Positions 37,335 through 48,592 of a stretch of 64,000 nucleotides of DNA are shown here, piece after piece (position 1 is the stretch's first letter; the number at the start of each line of letters is the position of its first letter). The DNA lies in contig OX595998.1 of the NCBI GenBank assembly GCA_951394045.1, positions 1,364,001-1,428,000 on the forward strand. Direction: 5' to 3'. The notes under the pieces are model-generated. The model did not search any database and had not been told where the DNA came from. It worked only from the letters and a program-made list of their open reading frames with translations. This DNA is from Nitzschia sp. DOCU1. Its lineage: Eukaryota; Bacillariophyta; Bacillariophyceae; Bacillariales; Bacillariaceae. The translations under genes were made by a program, and so were the position numbers.

Positions 37335-39124
37335 ATGATCATCTCAAGAAGATGGACCGTCCTTGTGGCTTTTCTTCTAAGTCTTTCCTACGGCGAGGCT
37401 ATCCGTGGGCGCGGCAGCGTTCGACGGCGAAAAGATGGCAGCCTTGTATTTGAAGATGCCCACGTCAAAAGTAGAGACCTATCACATTGGGGAGGAGTTG
37501 CGGAACCAAGTGATGCTCCTCCAGCCAAGGGAGGACCCAAGTCGCCAAAAGTCAAAGATATCGAAGAAGAAGAAGATCCAGTGGACAGCGAGCGAGAAAT
37601 CGTCTTTGGCGCACCGGCTCCAGCAGCGAAAAGAGGAAAAGGCAAGAATAACAAAAATAAAGATGATGATGAAGAAGAAGACGGCAACACTGTTGCCTGT
37701 GATGATATCGAGGACCCACTATGTCAACCCGAGTGCGACGATCCAGAAGATCCTCTATGCACTTCTCCGACGCTGTCTGAGAATACTCAAATGATTCCAC
37801 CACAAGTTTCGGACCCACTCGAGGAGAAAGATGTACCTTCTCCTTCGGAAGGTCAAGATTTGATTGAAGCAGACTTTGAAGACGAGGATAACGAAGAAGT
37901 TGATAGCGACCAAAGTCAACGAGATAATGGCGATGGTCAGGGGCTCGGGTTGCCGAGTAGGCTTTTCCAAGGAAAAAATGGGCATTACCTTGGGCAGGGG
38001 TATACTTCTTCGTCTATTGAAAGTAAGTTTGAAATCATTTCACTTTTAAGCCACATATCAATCGCTCTCACTTTTTTCGACTATCAGCGCCCACTACTAT
38101 CGAAAGATCAATCACTCCGTTCAAAATTGCGTATGCGCTGACAGGAGACCTCTATGAAGATGATCTTGACGATGGAGACTACGCTGAACTTTCGGATAGT
38201 ACTGATCTATTCTTGACTCAGTACTTCGATGATTACTTCACCAACGAACCTACAGGCTTTGTGGAAATCGACGTTCTTCTCCAAAAGACGGGCGATCCCT
38301 TGATTGTCCGATTCTTCGTTACTGCCACATTTACTATTCCAGGCAATGTTCCTACCATGACCAATTTATTTGATAGAATGAATGATGCATTTTCTGGTTA
38401 CCGTGCACGTCAGTATATCTCGATCCTTAACGGGATGGGTACTGGGAATCCATTCAAGAATACCAGGTCAATTTCTTTGATCAACGAGACCCCTCTTTCC
38501 GCAATGGGCTCAAAAAACTCAGGAGGAACCAAAGAATCTCCGACCACAAACAATACCCCAAAGCTCGTTTCTATTATTGTCGGAGCTGGAGTTCTGGCAC
38601 TTGTCATCGCTGGACTCGTTTGGGTATGCCGCAAGAGCCGCCAATATGATGCCGACGAGCTCAAGCGAATGGCCCTAGATGACGATCAACTGGTCGTTTT
38701 CAACTCCAAGGAGCCATCACTCTCAAAAGCAGAAGCAAACGCCATTGGATACCTCCAACGGATTCGAAATAGATATAGAGACGATGTAGGCTCAAAGACG
38801 ACCGACATGGAAGAAGTCTCGCTCGATGACCACTACGGAACTACTTTGGTCGACCATGGAATGGTCGGCGTTAGGGTTGGCACGAAGAATGAGGAGGCTG
38901 ACAAGCAAAATACAACCACAGGGATACAAGACGCAATTCATGAAATGAATGCTTTGTCTTCGACGGAAGAGTCATATCCAGCTCCGCCATCCGATTGCAG
39001 CGAGAGTGACGACGAGGACAAAAAGTCAACTGCAGCGAACGGCCAAACGAAGAAGGCCGATTATCTCGATTATTTGGATTTGAAAGATAGTTTCGAAGAA
39101 GAGGACCTAAGAATTGAAATTTGA
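37335..39124 (+). CDS. Type I membrane protein A, silicalemma-associated-protein-like
   Basis: Exons 37335-38022 and 38088-39124 (65-nt intron, phase 1) give 574 residues. A signal peptide (MIISRRWTVLVAFLLSLSYG) is followed by a basic patch (KRGKGKNNKNK) within a very acidic stretch including DPLCQPECDDPEDPLC. The splice joins SSIE to TPTTIERSITPFKIAYALTG, the start of the luminal domain shared with proteins B-D (AYALTG, YFDDYF, LFDRMNDAF landmarks). One membrane helix (SIIVGAGVLALVIAGLVWVC, near residues 389-411) leads to an acidic cytosolic tail. It is the most diverged member: it lacks the AGET and EEIE motifs of the others and has a weaker Lys-rich part. Location in the silica deposition vesicle membrane is inference from family resemblance. 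Confidence 0.78.
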
Positions 39125-39708
39125 AGGCCACCACTCATAAGTTAAAAGATAGATATGACTACCGTCTCGACCTGCTATCAACCAGAAAACGTTCTGTGAT
39201 GTAGTTCTTCTTATGTTGTGGGTACACTGCGTGTCTCAGGGTCGACGGCCTAGCTCATTACCGAGGTCAATTCCTGCCACTTTATTGTTCGGCTCTACTG
39301 CTGAGTCCCGGTAGGATCTATGTCACATAGCATACTCTCTTCTTCGTGCTATTACTACCGCATCTGCGTGAGTGAGATGGGAGTCAGCGCGCTGGCAGAA
39401 ATAATAATTCGACTAGGTAGACCTCTGGCAAAGGAGGACGGATGCCGGGCGGGCCCGAAACACATGCAATTTTGGCTATGTAACCGTAGCTTGGCGCAGC
39501 CAAACCGAATGTTCTTTATACATTTACCAATAATTCGAAGAGAAATTGATCGCATGGCGGCAATCACAAAATTGTCGAATTGTCACCCTCCAACGGCTCG
39601 CAGCGCACCTATTTTCGTCCATCAACGATCACAGCCAAGGCCAAGAAACCTTACACAAAGAAACCGCATAGCGTTTGTTTACAACAAAAGGAGCATTATT
39701 GAAAGAAG
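39125..39708. other. Intergenic A-B, 584 bp
   Basis: A frame from 39320 to 39925 overlaps the next gene and has no recognisable content, so it is not called. The stretch is taken as 3' UTR of A and promoter of B. Confidence 0.5.
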
Positions 39709-42019
39709 ATGCTGTTGGCGAGAAAGCTCTTTATCTTCTCGTTCCTATCGGGAACGAGCCATGTGTTGGGCGGTGGATTTGGTATCCATAATAAGTTCAA
39801 TCGCATTTCACAAGCTGGGAGTGGGTCGCCCGAGGGTGAGGATGAGCTTCCAGTGGCAGACGAATACCACCAAGTTGAGGAAGCTGAGGCTGTTGTTTAC
39901 GAGGCAACTACTACGACCGAGATGAACTACGAAGCTAGCGACAACAATAGTACTACCCCCTCAAAAAGTGCGAAGAAGTCAGGCAACCATGCAGAATATG
40001 AATACATCTCCGCCGGCAACCCCGAAGCTGTCGGGAACGGGAAAGGCAGTAAGAAAGGAGGCTACCAAGGATATGAATATACTCACGCCCCTACTAGCAC
40101 CACTGAGCAGGTTGAGTATAAAAAGGGTAGCAAGAAAGGCCACCACGGGTATGAGTTTACCCACGCTCCGACTTCTGTGGAACATGGAAGCAAGAAAGGG
40201 GGCTACCATGGATATGAGTTTACCCACGCCCCAACTTCTGTGGAGCATGGCTATATTTATGGAAAGGGCAAGGGCAAGGGTGAACATAAGAGTTCCAAGA
40301 AAGGCTCAAAGAAAGGCAGTAAGAAAGGTGGTTATTACCCCACGTATACTCCACGTAAGTCGTTTTTTGATTTCACCGGCATTTGCTTCGCAGAACATGA
40401 ATAACATCTCTCGTTGTGTATTGCAGACTCGAGCACCCCAGTCCAAGCCCCAAGCTCGAGTAACGACTATCCAGGTATGTAAAACTCATTGTTCTGTTCG
40501 CTGACAGCCACTCGAAAGTAAGCTGACATTCGACCGTTGCAACTTTCCAGACGAAAGACCACCTACTCCAATTTCGGAACCAACGAGACTACCGACTCCA
40601 GTCATGGCTCCTGTCGATGCTCCATCGACCGGCGAGTTTACAGCCTCTCCGACTGACGCTGGCTCTGTTGCCATCAATCTCGAACCCTTCTCAATTCTGT
40701 ACGAAACTGAGACAAGCAGGCAAGCATCACGGGATGAACTTGTTGAAGTGACAGATGCTACAAGGTTGTATCTGGAAGACTTCATGTTTGATGAATTTTC
40801 GCAGTCGTCTTTCACGTTTTTGGACGATTTCATCACTCGACTGGTCACAAGCACATTTGTCCCTGGCGCGCCTTACGTCATTGACTATAGCTCGACTGCC
40901 CGGTTCAATCCTTTCTCCACTGTGTTCCCCGGGAAAGAACAGCTAGACGAAGCGCTTGTGATTGCCTTTACTGGAGCAAATCTGGAAGAGTACACAAGGC
41001 GCCTCGAAGGTTTGTCGGCTGACAATGTGTTCCGCGGAGCAGAAGTGTACTTTGGAAATCAAGTTGTCCAAATGCCGAGGGAGACTGGTGGCAACGGCGC
41101 CGCGATTGCGGCAGGTGCGATTGCAGCTACTCTTCTCGCTGCCGGTGTCATTATCTACAAACGTCGATCATTCTCAGAGGAAATGGAAGGCAAGGATCTC
41201 AACAAGGGTCATGGCGATGCCACTGTCGCAGGCGAAACGTTTACGGGCGAGACGCACGACGGATCCGCTTCGGTGGGTGCCGGTTCGTTTGACAATATAA
41301 GCAGATACAGAGACGACGAGGACGACGATGAAGGTACGAAAAGTCACCAAAGTCTTCTCGACACGATCAAAGAAGATGTGGACGACGACTCCGTACGGCC
41401 TAGGTGGGGAAACAACACTTCGTACGACGAAGAGTGCGACGTGGGTACACCAGATGTTTCCCCTTCCGTTGGCAACGCCACAATGGATCGTACATTTCCT
41501 GAGATCAGGAGGGTTGCAACTGAAGGCAGCAGCGTAGTTTCATCTAATTATTCATCGGGTGGTGGTATTTCCGCCGCCCATTCATTTGATGAAATGGCTC
41601 TGCAGGGATTGGCGCACACATCGCAAAACAACCAAATGCCAGATGTGGACGAGACCTCTCGCAAAGGCGGATATAAATGGAAAGAACCGACGAGTCGCGA
41701 TGAGCCTGCTCGAACAGATACCCCAGAGGTTGCCTCGCTCCTCTCACATGATAGTATGGATGACGAGTCGGTTGCAAGATCCGTTATCTCGTCTGATAGT
41801 ACCATGGCATCAACTTCCAAGAGGCCTCGGACTGTCGCTGAGATCGAAGCCATCTTGTCAGCTGACACAAATGAAACCGACGAGGAGTCGCAGGTATTTG
41901 CCTCTCGATCACGATCATTTGGGAATGAAAGCGCTTCCACGGTCACACCCTCGCGACCCCGCACTGTGGAGGAAATCGAATCGTTACTTTCCGCGGGGCT
42001 TGATGAGGACGACGATTAG
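39709..42019 (+). CDS. Type I membrane protein B with Lys/Tyr-rich luminal repeats
   Basis: Three exons, 39709-40354, 40427-40474 and 40551-42019, all introns phase 1, give 720 residues. The signal peptide is MLLARKLFIFSFLSGTSHVLG. The luminal N-terminal part has three imperfect repeats containing GYEFTHAPTS with KKGG or KKGHH spacers, then KGKGKGEHKSSKKGSKKGS, a lysine-rich pattern like those of silaffins. A Pro/Ser/Thr hinge follows, then the shared domain (EPFSILYE, RLYLEDFMFDEF, FTFLDDFITRL, LDEALVIAF, LEGLSADNVF). The membrane helix is near residues 413-437. The tail has VAGETFTGETHDGSASV close to the membrane and two C-terminal copies of RPRTV[AE]EIE followed by LLSA-like residues. It is the longest member and the likely reference for the family. 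Substrate silica is inference. Confidence 0.85.
40040..40255 (+). repeat. Imperfect peptide repeats in gene B
   Basis: Three units encode GYEYTHAPTS, GYEFTHAPTS and GYEFTHAPTS, each preceded by a Lys/Gly segment. The last two are nearly identical at DNA level (GATATGAGTTTACCCACGC or close variant), suggesting a recent internal duplication. Confidence 0.85.
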
Positions 42020-43057
42020 GAAGCATCTCCGGCACCATCGTTGCAAGATGGATTCAATGTACACCAATGCAACTTTTATTTATGCATTGCTTTTTCAGTA
42101 ACAATAGTAGCAACTAGATTGATCTCACAGATGGAGTACTCCGCGTTTAGTCGAACTTTTCGCATCGGACGTCGGACGTAACACGGCAGAAACAGAATAA
42201 AATCAAAACCAAGATTCGGGCAGAGAATATTTACTCTTTGCTTTAGACAGCCCCTAGTACCGCAAGTCACTCTGCTTGCCACGTCGAAGTTGACGAATTC
42301 AATCCACCCCGTGTTTTGGCATTCTACCAAATGGAAATGGAAGACGGGGATCTCGTCCAAGCCTGCACGGCCTTATGCCTCCGCTTCTTAACCCCCCAGC
42401 ATCATTGTCCACAAAAACGCTCGTGACGCTGTCGACAAGTTGCGGCCAATGTTCGGTGTATTTTCTACTGCACATTCTCACAAAAAAAGAAACCTGGCCC
42501 ATTCGTCATTTCGGGTCGTTCCTGGACTCGCATGGAAATCGCTCATCGGAGATTCCCGTTGTTGCAAACAGAGCTTTACAATCGAGTTAATCGCTTTGAA
42601 TCCCAGACTCGCTTTTCAAAGTTACCACACGATCATTAAAACGATTCCGGTGAGAGATACAAGATACGACGATTTTGATCAAGATTGGAATCCCATGCAA
42701 GATCCTCGTCGGGGAAAGAACTGGCGAGGTGGTTATGCCGGCTCGGAACCAAACAAAAATCTCGTCTGTCATCTGTCCGAAGTGCCCGTAGAAACTTCGT
42801 ACGATTCTACGAAGGCAATAATACTAGCTCAAGTCACGCGTCAGGCGAGCAACTCCCGCCGTCATTCACAAATTCGTCAAGGGGATCCAACGGTCCGATT
42901 GCCTCACTTTTTATCCGATTCCACACGCACCTCATCTCCAAATTGACCGGAATTTAGACGATCACAATTTGACAAGTCCATCTCCGGAAGAGCCAAATTT
43001 ATCCATCTAATCACTAGTTATCAAACTTTTTTACGAAATCAACAACAGAGCAACAAC
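42020..43057. other. Intergenic B-C, 1.04 kb
   Basis: The longest frame, 42440-42946 on the plus strand, has no recognisable motif and no splice partner, so it is not called. The end of the stretch, with CAACAACAGAGCAACAACATG, looks like a CA-rich 5' leader of gene C. Confidence 0.5.
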
Positions 43058-44770
43058 ATGAAATTTTACACCTTTTCGACGCTGCTCGTCGTTTTGCTCA
43101 CGATGGTCCCATCATCTGATGCCACTGAAACCTTTCGAAAGCTCTCGGATGTCCCTACTAAGGGATCGAAACAAAGCAAAAGCAAGGGTGAAGGAAAAGG
43201 CAAGGGCAAAGGTGGCAAGGGTAAAGGCGGAGACCACCCTAGCATTGAAGACCCCTACTACCCGATGAGTATGGACATCCCCATGATGTCTTTCAGCATG
43301 GATATGAGTTACCCCACCACAAAAAGCGCAAAGAGCTCCAAGAAGAGCCACTCTGAAAAGGGTACCCCACCGCCCAAATCTCAAAAGAAGGCATCCAAGA
43401 AGAGTGGTGGTGGCAAAGGCAAAGGTTCCTCTGGTGGCGACGACTCCACATATCATCCGGCGCCCAGTGGCTCCAATGATCACCGTAAGTACAAAATGAT
43501 TTGTTACCGTTGTCTTTTCCAGTCTGGTTCATGACTCATTTTCCCTTCCAATTCCGCAGCTGCACGCCCTCCGTCTGAGATTCCTCCTGCCCCAACCAAG
43601 TCCCCGTCGGCTCCGTCGTCCCCATCAAGCCCGACTGACACTCCGGTGGACCCAGCGTTGCAAGAAGTAAAGCTCGAATCATACTCTATCTCGTACACAT
43701 TGTCAGAGTCGGTGATGCCAATGAGAGAGGACTACTTGCAGCTCGAAGCGGTGACCGACGACTATTTCAACAATGTCATGCTCAATGCCTTTGAGGAGCC
43801 AAGCGGTGGTGGTCTGGTGGCATTCCGAACTACTTTGCAAACATCCGAATACAAGTTTGGTGAGCCAGTTGTCGTCGTTTATGACTCGACCGCGTACTTT
43901 TCCGAGGACTTTCCGTCGTCGCAGCTTCCCGCACCGTCTACAATTGAAACTCTGCTTGCGTTGGATCTCGAGGATCCTACGAACTACCTTGACGCCTTGA
44001 TGGGTCTTGGACCGGAGAATGCATTCTATTTTACTACATCTGTCACATTTACCCCTCCCAGCACAGGAGACGCTACCTCCCAAGACACCAATACCCAATC
44101 GGGCAAGTCTGGTGCAAGCCCGGCGACAATTGCAGCTGGAGCGGTTGGCGCCGCTCTGCTAGTTGCTGGTGTCGTGCTCTACCGAAGACGCGTTGCCGAC
44201 AGCGAGGAAGAGTATTACATGCAAAAGGACCTCAACAAGCCTTACAGCGGAGGAGCCACCATTGCTGGAGAAACTTTTGCTGGCGAGACCTACGATGGTA
44301 CAGCTTCGATTGATCGTTCGAGTCAACCTTCGTCTCAAGACGAAGAGAGAGGTATGGTCAATGTTGACCTTGATAGTCCTGATCACGCCGCCTGGGACAG
44401 CCTTTCCACAACCGCTCGTGATCAATTTGAAAGAGACGACAATGACGAAAGCGACAATAGTGAAGACGACAACCACGACGAGGATGCCAATAGCAACCAA
44501 GGTCGATGGGGAGCTGCTGGTTTTCACGATGACTCGACTCTGGAGACCTTAGAGGCGAACAACAGTGTGTCACCCCCTGCCAGTCAATCACCGACTCCAT
44601 CAATGGACGAAAACAGTACTATCAACGATCAAGACGACAACAATTCAACATCACTGGATGCCTATCCTGGGGCACCCATCATGTCGATGGATTCACAAGA
44701 AAACGGCGAGCACGAAACTGGGCCGCTGTCGGTTGAGGAAATCGAGGCTATGCTTGTCTTGAACCATTAG
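43058..44770 (+). CDS. Type I membrane protein C, Lys/Ser/Gly-rich
   Basis: Exons 43058-43484 and 43560-44770 (75-nt intron, phase 1) give 545 residues. The signal peptide is MKFYTFSTLLVVLLTMVPSS. The luminal segment contains GEGKGKGKGGKGKGG, then a Met/Pro/Ser stretch (MSMDIPMMSFSMDMS), then KSAKSSKKSHSEKG and KKASKKSGGGKGKG. A Pro/Ser hinge (PPAPTKSPSAPSSPSSP) precedes the shared luminal domain (LESYSISYTLSE, NNVMLNAFEE, LDALMGLGPENAF). The membrane helix is near residues 326-351. The tail has IAGETFAGETYDGTASI next to the membrane and one C-terminal SVEEIEAMLVL motif, with long Asp/Asn/Ser-rich acidic stretches between. Confidence 0.85.
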
Positions 44771-45963
44771 ATGCTTGAGTGAAAAGCAAGATTAATCAGT
44801 GAACTGCGATTCACAGACACAATTGTACTATTATAAAATTAACAAACATTGTTCAACCATCCAATTCCCTACTAGTGATTAGCGGAGCAATAGTTGGAGA
44901 ATGGAGCAAGGTTACAAGTTCACAGGACCAATCTCCTAGGACCAACGGTAGAGCCGACGCATTTTAGCAGTTTGTCTTGCCACCGATCGATTCCTACGTC
45001 ATTGTCTACATGCAGTAGTGCTTACCGTACTGGTAATGCTTGTACCGGACTTGGGAAATGGTACGATAGAAGTTATGTTCTGCCTGCACAGACCCCTACC
45101 AGGTAGTGGTGGATTCCATGGGAACCATCATGGAGAGTTGGATACGGCTTCTGCAACAAGAGTTTTCCCTACTACTAGTACTTCTAGTGAGCGAGCAAGC
45201 GCCTGATGAAAAAAGTTGCATTGCAGCAGGCGAAAGTAGAGATCTATCCTCTTCGGCTCGTCAATAGTAGCCAGCTAGATAGTGCGTGCTCTTCACTTCA
45301 TTAACTTTGCAAATACTACTGCTAGTACTACTACTATTAAAGCATGTATTAGTGGTACTAGTATTACTGCTGCTACTATTGTTAAGCAGTAGAGAGCGAG
45401 TAAACTCGTCAGAAGCCTTCCGACTCGTTCGACCTTTTCACCCGATCTCTAGTAGGCCGGAGCATCTAGTAGCTACAAATAGTTGACGGCTGAAGCGGGC
45501 AGACGTGGGAGGAGCCGCTCTAGCCAGATTCGTCAGTCCTGAATAAAAATCTCGACGAAATTGGCTCGGGTTTTCTATCAGGTAAAAGGCTCTCGGAAAT
45601 TGCGAGAGGACATCCCACCACGGGTATGCCATGCTCGCGCGCCGGTCAGGTGTTCGCCAGAATTGTTGAGGCTTGGTCGACGAACCACCGTCGCCCTCTG
45701 TGCACTTTGTACCATAGTTCACGTTATTCGTCGATTGACTCGATTCATCGAATTCGGCGGGCAATTTTGTCAGCCAGACTCAACGCACCGAATGATGTGA
45801 CTCGAGATTGCTTCACATGATTCGAGTCCAATGCACGATTTGCCAAATCTCCCTCACAAATTGATTCCCTCTCACAAATTATCTGCCGACAACAACTGCA
45901 CAAGTATCTCACAAGGTCCTTATTGATCTCGCGCAAACAATTTCATCAACTACAACACATACA
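44771..45963. other. Intergenic C-D, 1.2 kb, with TAC/TAG-rich microsatellite
   Basis: No gene is supported. Around 45310-45390 there is a loose run of ACT/AGT/TAC trinucleotides. A segment near 45275 (GATAGTGCGTGCTCTTCAC) resembles repeats at about 33620 and 63910. The end of the stretch is an A/C-rich leader before the ATG of gene D. Confidence 0.55.
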
Positions 45964-47240
45964 ATGGTCCAAATGCAACGAATGCTTCTATTGGTGCTGC
46001 CGACACTGCTGGCTTGCACTGCCCTTGGTTCTTCTGATGCTGAAGATCTAGCGGAGAGGGCACTTGAGGTAGAGATGTCTATGACAAGGAGTGGTAAAGG
46101 AAAAGGAGGAAGTGGTCAAGGAAAAGGAGGTGGTGGTAAAGGAAAAGGAAAAGGAGATAGCTCGTACGATGAGTACCTGTCCATGTCAATGGACATGTCG
46201 ATGGGCAGTAGCAAGAGCAGTAAAAAAAGCTCCAAGTCCACTAAAGCTTCTAAAAAGGGTTCCAAGAAGGGAGGAGAACCCGCACCGAGTCCGGGTGGTG
46301 ACGGTACGTTTTGAGTCTAAATTTCACAATGTCATTACACTGCTTTGGCGTCAACTGATCTTGTGCACCCTTGTTCCCCATGTTAGGTGGAAAGCCCAGT
46401 ACTCCAGGCGGCAACACTCCAACTACTCCGTCTCCCACTTCTGCCAATTCTATTCCCGTTCGGGCTACGCCGTTTGCTCTATTCTACGATGGAGATTTCA
46501 CTCGAATCCCAACTGATGATGAGTTCGCTTCAGCTGCTGAAGTTACCCGTTCCTACTTGGAGGAAATGATGATCGCGGAATTTGAACAAACGTCTTTGAC
46601 CAACTTGGATGACTTCCTTACCTTCATGATCCGCAACTCCTTTAACTTCGGTGAACCCGTCCAAGGAGACTACCGCTGCACTGGTCTGTTCAATCCCTCG
46701 TCAATCTTTCTACCCACTGTCCGCGAATTGAACAATTTGCTCGATGATGCCTTCCAAGATGACAACCTTGACGAGTACGTTTCCCGCCTCCAAGGCTTGC
46801 CATCTAGCAACATCTTCAGCACTACTTCCAGCGTCATGAAGGGACTTCCTGATGTTCCGGTGCCTCGAACTGAGTCTGATGGATCCACTGGTGCCAACGG
46901 TACATTCAAGATGAGTCTCGCAGCCGCTGCCGCCGGTATCGTTGTTCTGGCCGCAGGCGCTGCGATGTTGAAGCGTCAACGAAGCCAAGAAGTCTTGGAC
47001 GACCCATACAGCGACAATCTGAAGGGTGACGCTCATACACTTGCTGGTGAGACTTATACCGCTTCCATCGATGGCTCTGCCGCATGGCGAAAGACCTCAC
47101 CTTACATCACCAAAGCCGAGATGGACGAAGGCGATTTTGAGGATGAGCCTCTAGAGAGCGACGATGAGCAGGAATCGAGACCGCCCAAGCGACAGAGCCG
47201 TCAAAAAGGAATCCCACCCAAGGATGCTTTTACGACGTAA
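45964..47240 (+). CDS. Type I membrane protein D, shortest of the cluster
   Basis: Exons 45964-46303 and 46387-47240 (83-nt intron, phase 1) give 397 residues. The signal peptide is MVQMQRMLLLVLPTLLACTA. The luminal N-part has SGKGKGGSGQGKGGGGKGKG, a Ser/Met stretch (YLSMSMDMSMGSS) and KSSKKSSKSTKASKKGSKK, where lysines recur every third residue over KSSKSTKASK, close to the pentalysine-cluster pattern known to target proteins to diatom silica. The shared luminal domain follows (TPFALFYDGD, RSYLEEMMIAEFEQTSLTNL, LNNLLDDAFQ, LQGLPSSNIF). The membrane helix is near residues 288-310. The short tail keeps LAGETYTASIDGSAA but has no EEIE motif. It ends with a basic PPKRQSRQKG segment. Confidence 0.85.
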
Positions 47241-47948
47241 ACAGCACCCACCCACGATTGTAAAGTCTATTGCATGTTTTTCTGCTGACCGTAAAGTAAC
47301 ATTATCCATGGCCTGATAAGTTTGAAATTTATCTATAGCTAACCACCTATATTCACCAGTGCTACTAGTTCTATTTTAAATTTAACAAAGGCGAACTGAA
47401 TCTTAGGGCAAGGCAACAACTCAGTAGCTTCTTGTTGGTGGTAGAGTGAAAAGCTGTTTGAATTCTCTAAATGGAGCCAAAGAAGCCCCCCGTCATCCCG
47501 ACTACGAGTCCTCCGACAACGGGAGATTGCGTTTCACTGCTCGTGCCCTTCTCATGCATAACTTCCCCATACTAAGGAAGGATGCGATGCAATTCCAAGA
47601 GTTAGTTGGAGATATCGACTTGGGAAGAAATTTGCAGCTCCAGTAGCTTACCGCCCTGTTTTGTCTCATGCGCGCGTGCGTAGCTGCATTTCCCGACTGC
47701 TCCGACCAGAAACTTGATTGGATCGGGATGCGCATGGCGATGGAAGACGTCATCGTCAATCGTCTGGCCGCTTGTACGACATCATGATTGCTGTTCGATG
47801 GGTACCAAAATGCACGCGAAACTTCTGTAAGTAGCACCTAGTACCAAGTTCACGTGTGGGAAACTCTTCGCCTCTCTCGCGCGGCGCCAATCCCATGGTA
47901 GGGGTTGCCACAACAACGAGGCAGTTGGCTCTGTAGTAAACTTCGACC
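47241..47948. other. Intergenic, 708 bp
   Basis: Only short frames on both strands. It should hold the 3' end of gene D and the promoter of the ATP synthase epsilon gene. Confidence 0.5.
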
Positions 47949-48433
47949 ATGACGGCACCAGCAACAGCTTACTGGCGTGTAGCCGGCTTGACGTATTTGC
48001 AGGTGTGTATTTGATGAGAAATATTGCATTGGAAGGCTCGATGAAAATGGGGTCTTGTTGACGGAAACGATGGATGGTGTCTTTTTTGTTTGTTTATGGG
48101 ATATCGCTGCGGAATCGGCATTTCGACTAAACGGACTGGATACACAATTCTATTTTAATACCGGTTTGGTCAGCGTTGTTTTCATCCGCTTCGATGGTGA
48201 CTATATGATATTACTGTAATTCGTTTTATCTCACTCGACGTTGTCGTTGTTTCTCCCTGTCACAGTACGTGAATAGAGCTGCTGGCTCTGTGAGATCTGC
48301 GCTGAAAGAACCCGTGAAGAGCAAGTTGATGGCCAACAGCAGCTTTTCCTACAACGCCGCCGCTTGGGAAGGAGGTGTTATGGGCACGAAGATGCCAGTG
48401 GAAACTCTCAGCAAAGCTGGAGCCACGCCGTAA
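47949..48433 (+). CDS. Mitochondrial F1 ATP synthase subunit epsilon
   Basis: A 73-residue protein too short and too split to stand out. Exon 1 is 47949-48002 (MTAPATAYWRVAGLTYLQ), the intron is 48003-48265 (GTGTGT donor, CACAG acceptor) and exon 2 is 48266-48433, beginning YVNRAAGSVRSALKEP. The start AYWRVAGLTYLQYVN followed by a short helix with VRSALK is the hallmark of eukaryotic ATP synthase epsilon (yeast Atp15, animal ATP5F1E), which sits in the central stalk with gamma and delta. No cleavable presequence is needed in this family. It is convergent with the carbamoyl-phosphate synthase gene; 159 bp separate the stop codons. Confidence 0.88.
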
Positions 48434-48592
48434 ATGCCTACGCTGCTTTAAACTTAGAGAGCGACTGATATTTACTTTGAATTTGATCGTTTTATGACTT
48501 TGCCCCAATTATGTTCCCATCTTGGTTGTGAAAATAACTTTGGTCTGACTAAATTTTATACAAAAATGAACCATTTCGGCACTCCATTCCCC

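Noticed and set aside
39320..39925. 201-residue plus-strand frame
   Set aside because: Overlaps the start of gene B in another frame, no motif or splice partner.
42440..42946. 168-residue plus-strand frame between genes B and C
   Set aside because: No recognisable motif, no homologue in the cluster, and probably 5' leader/promoter DNA.
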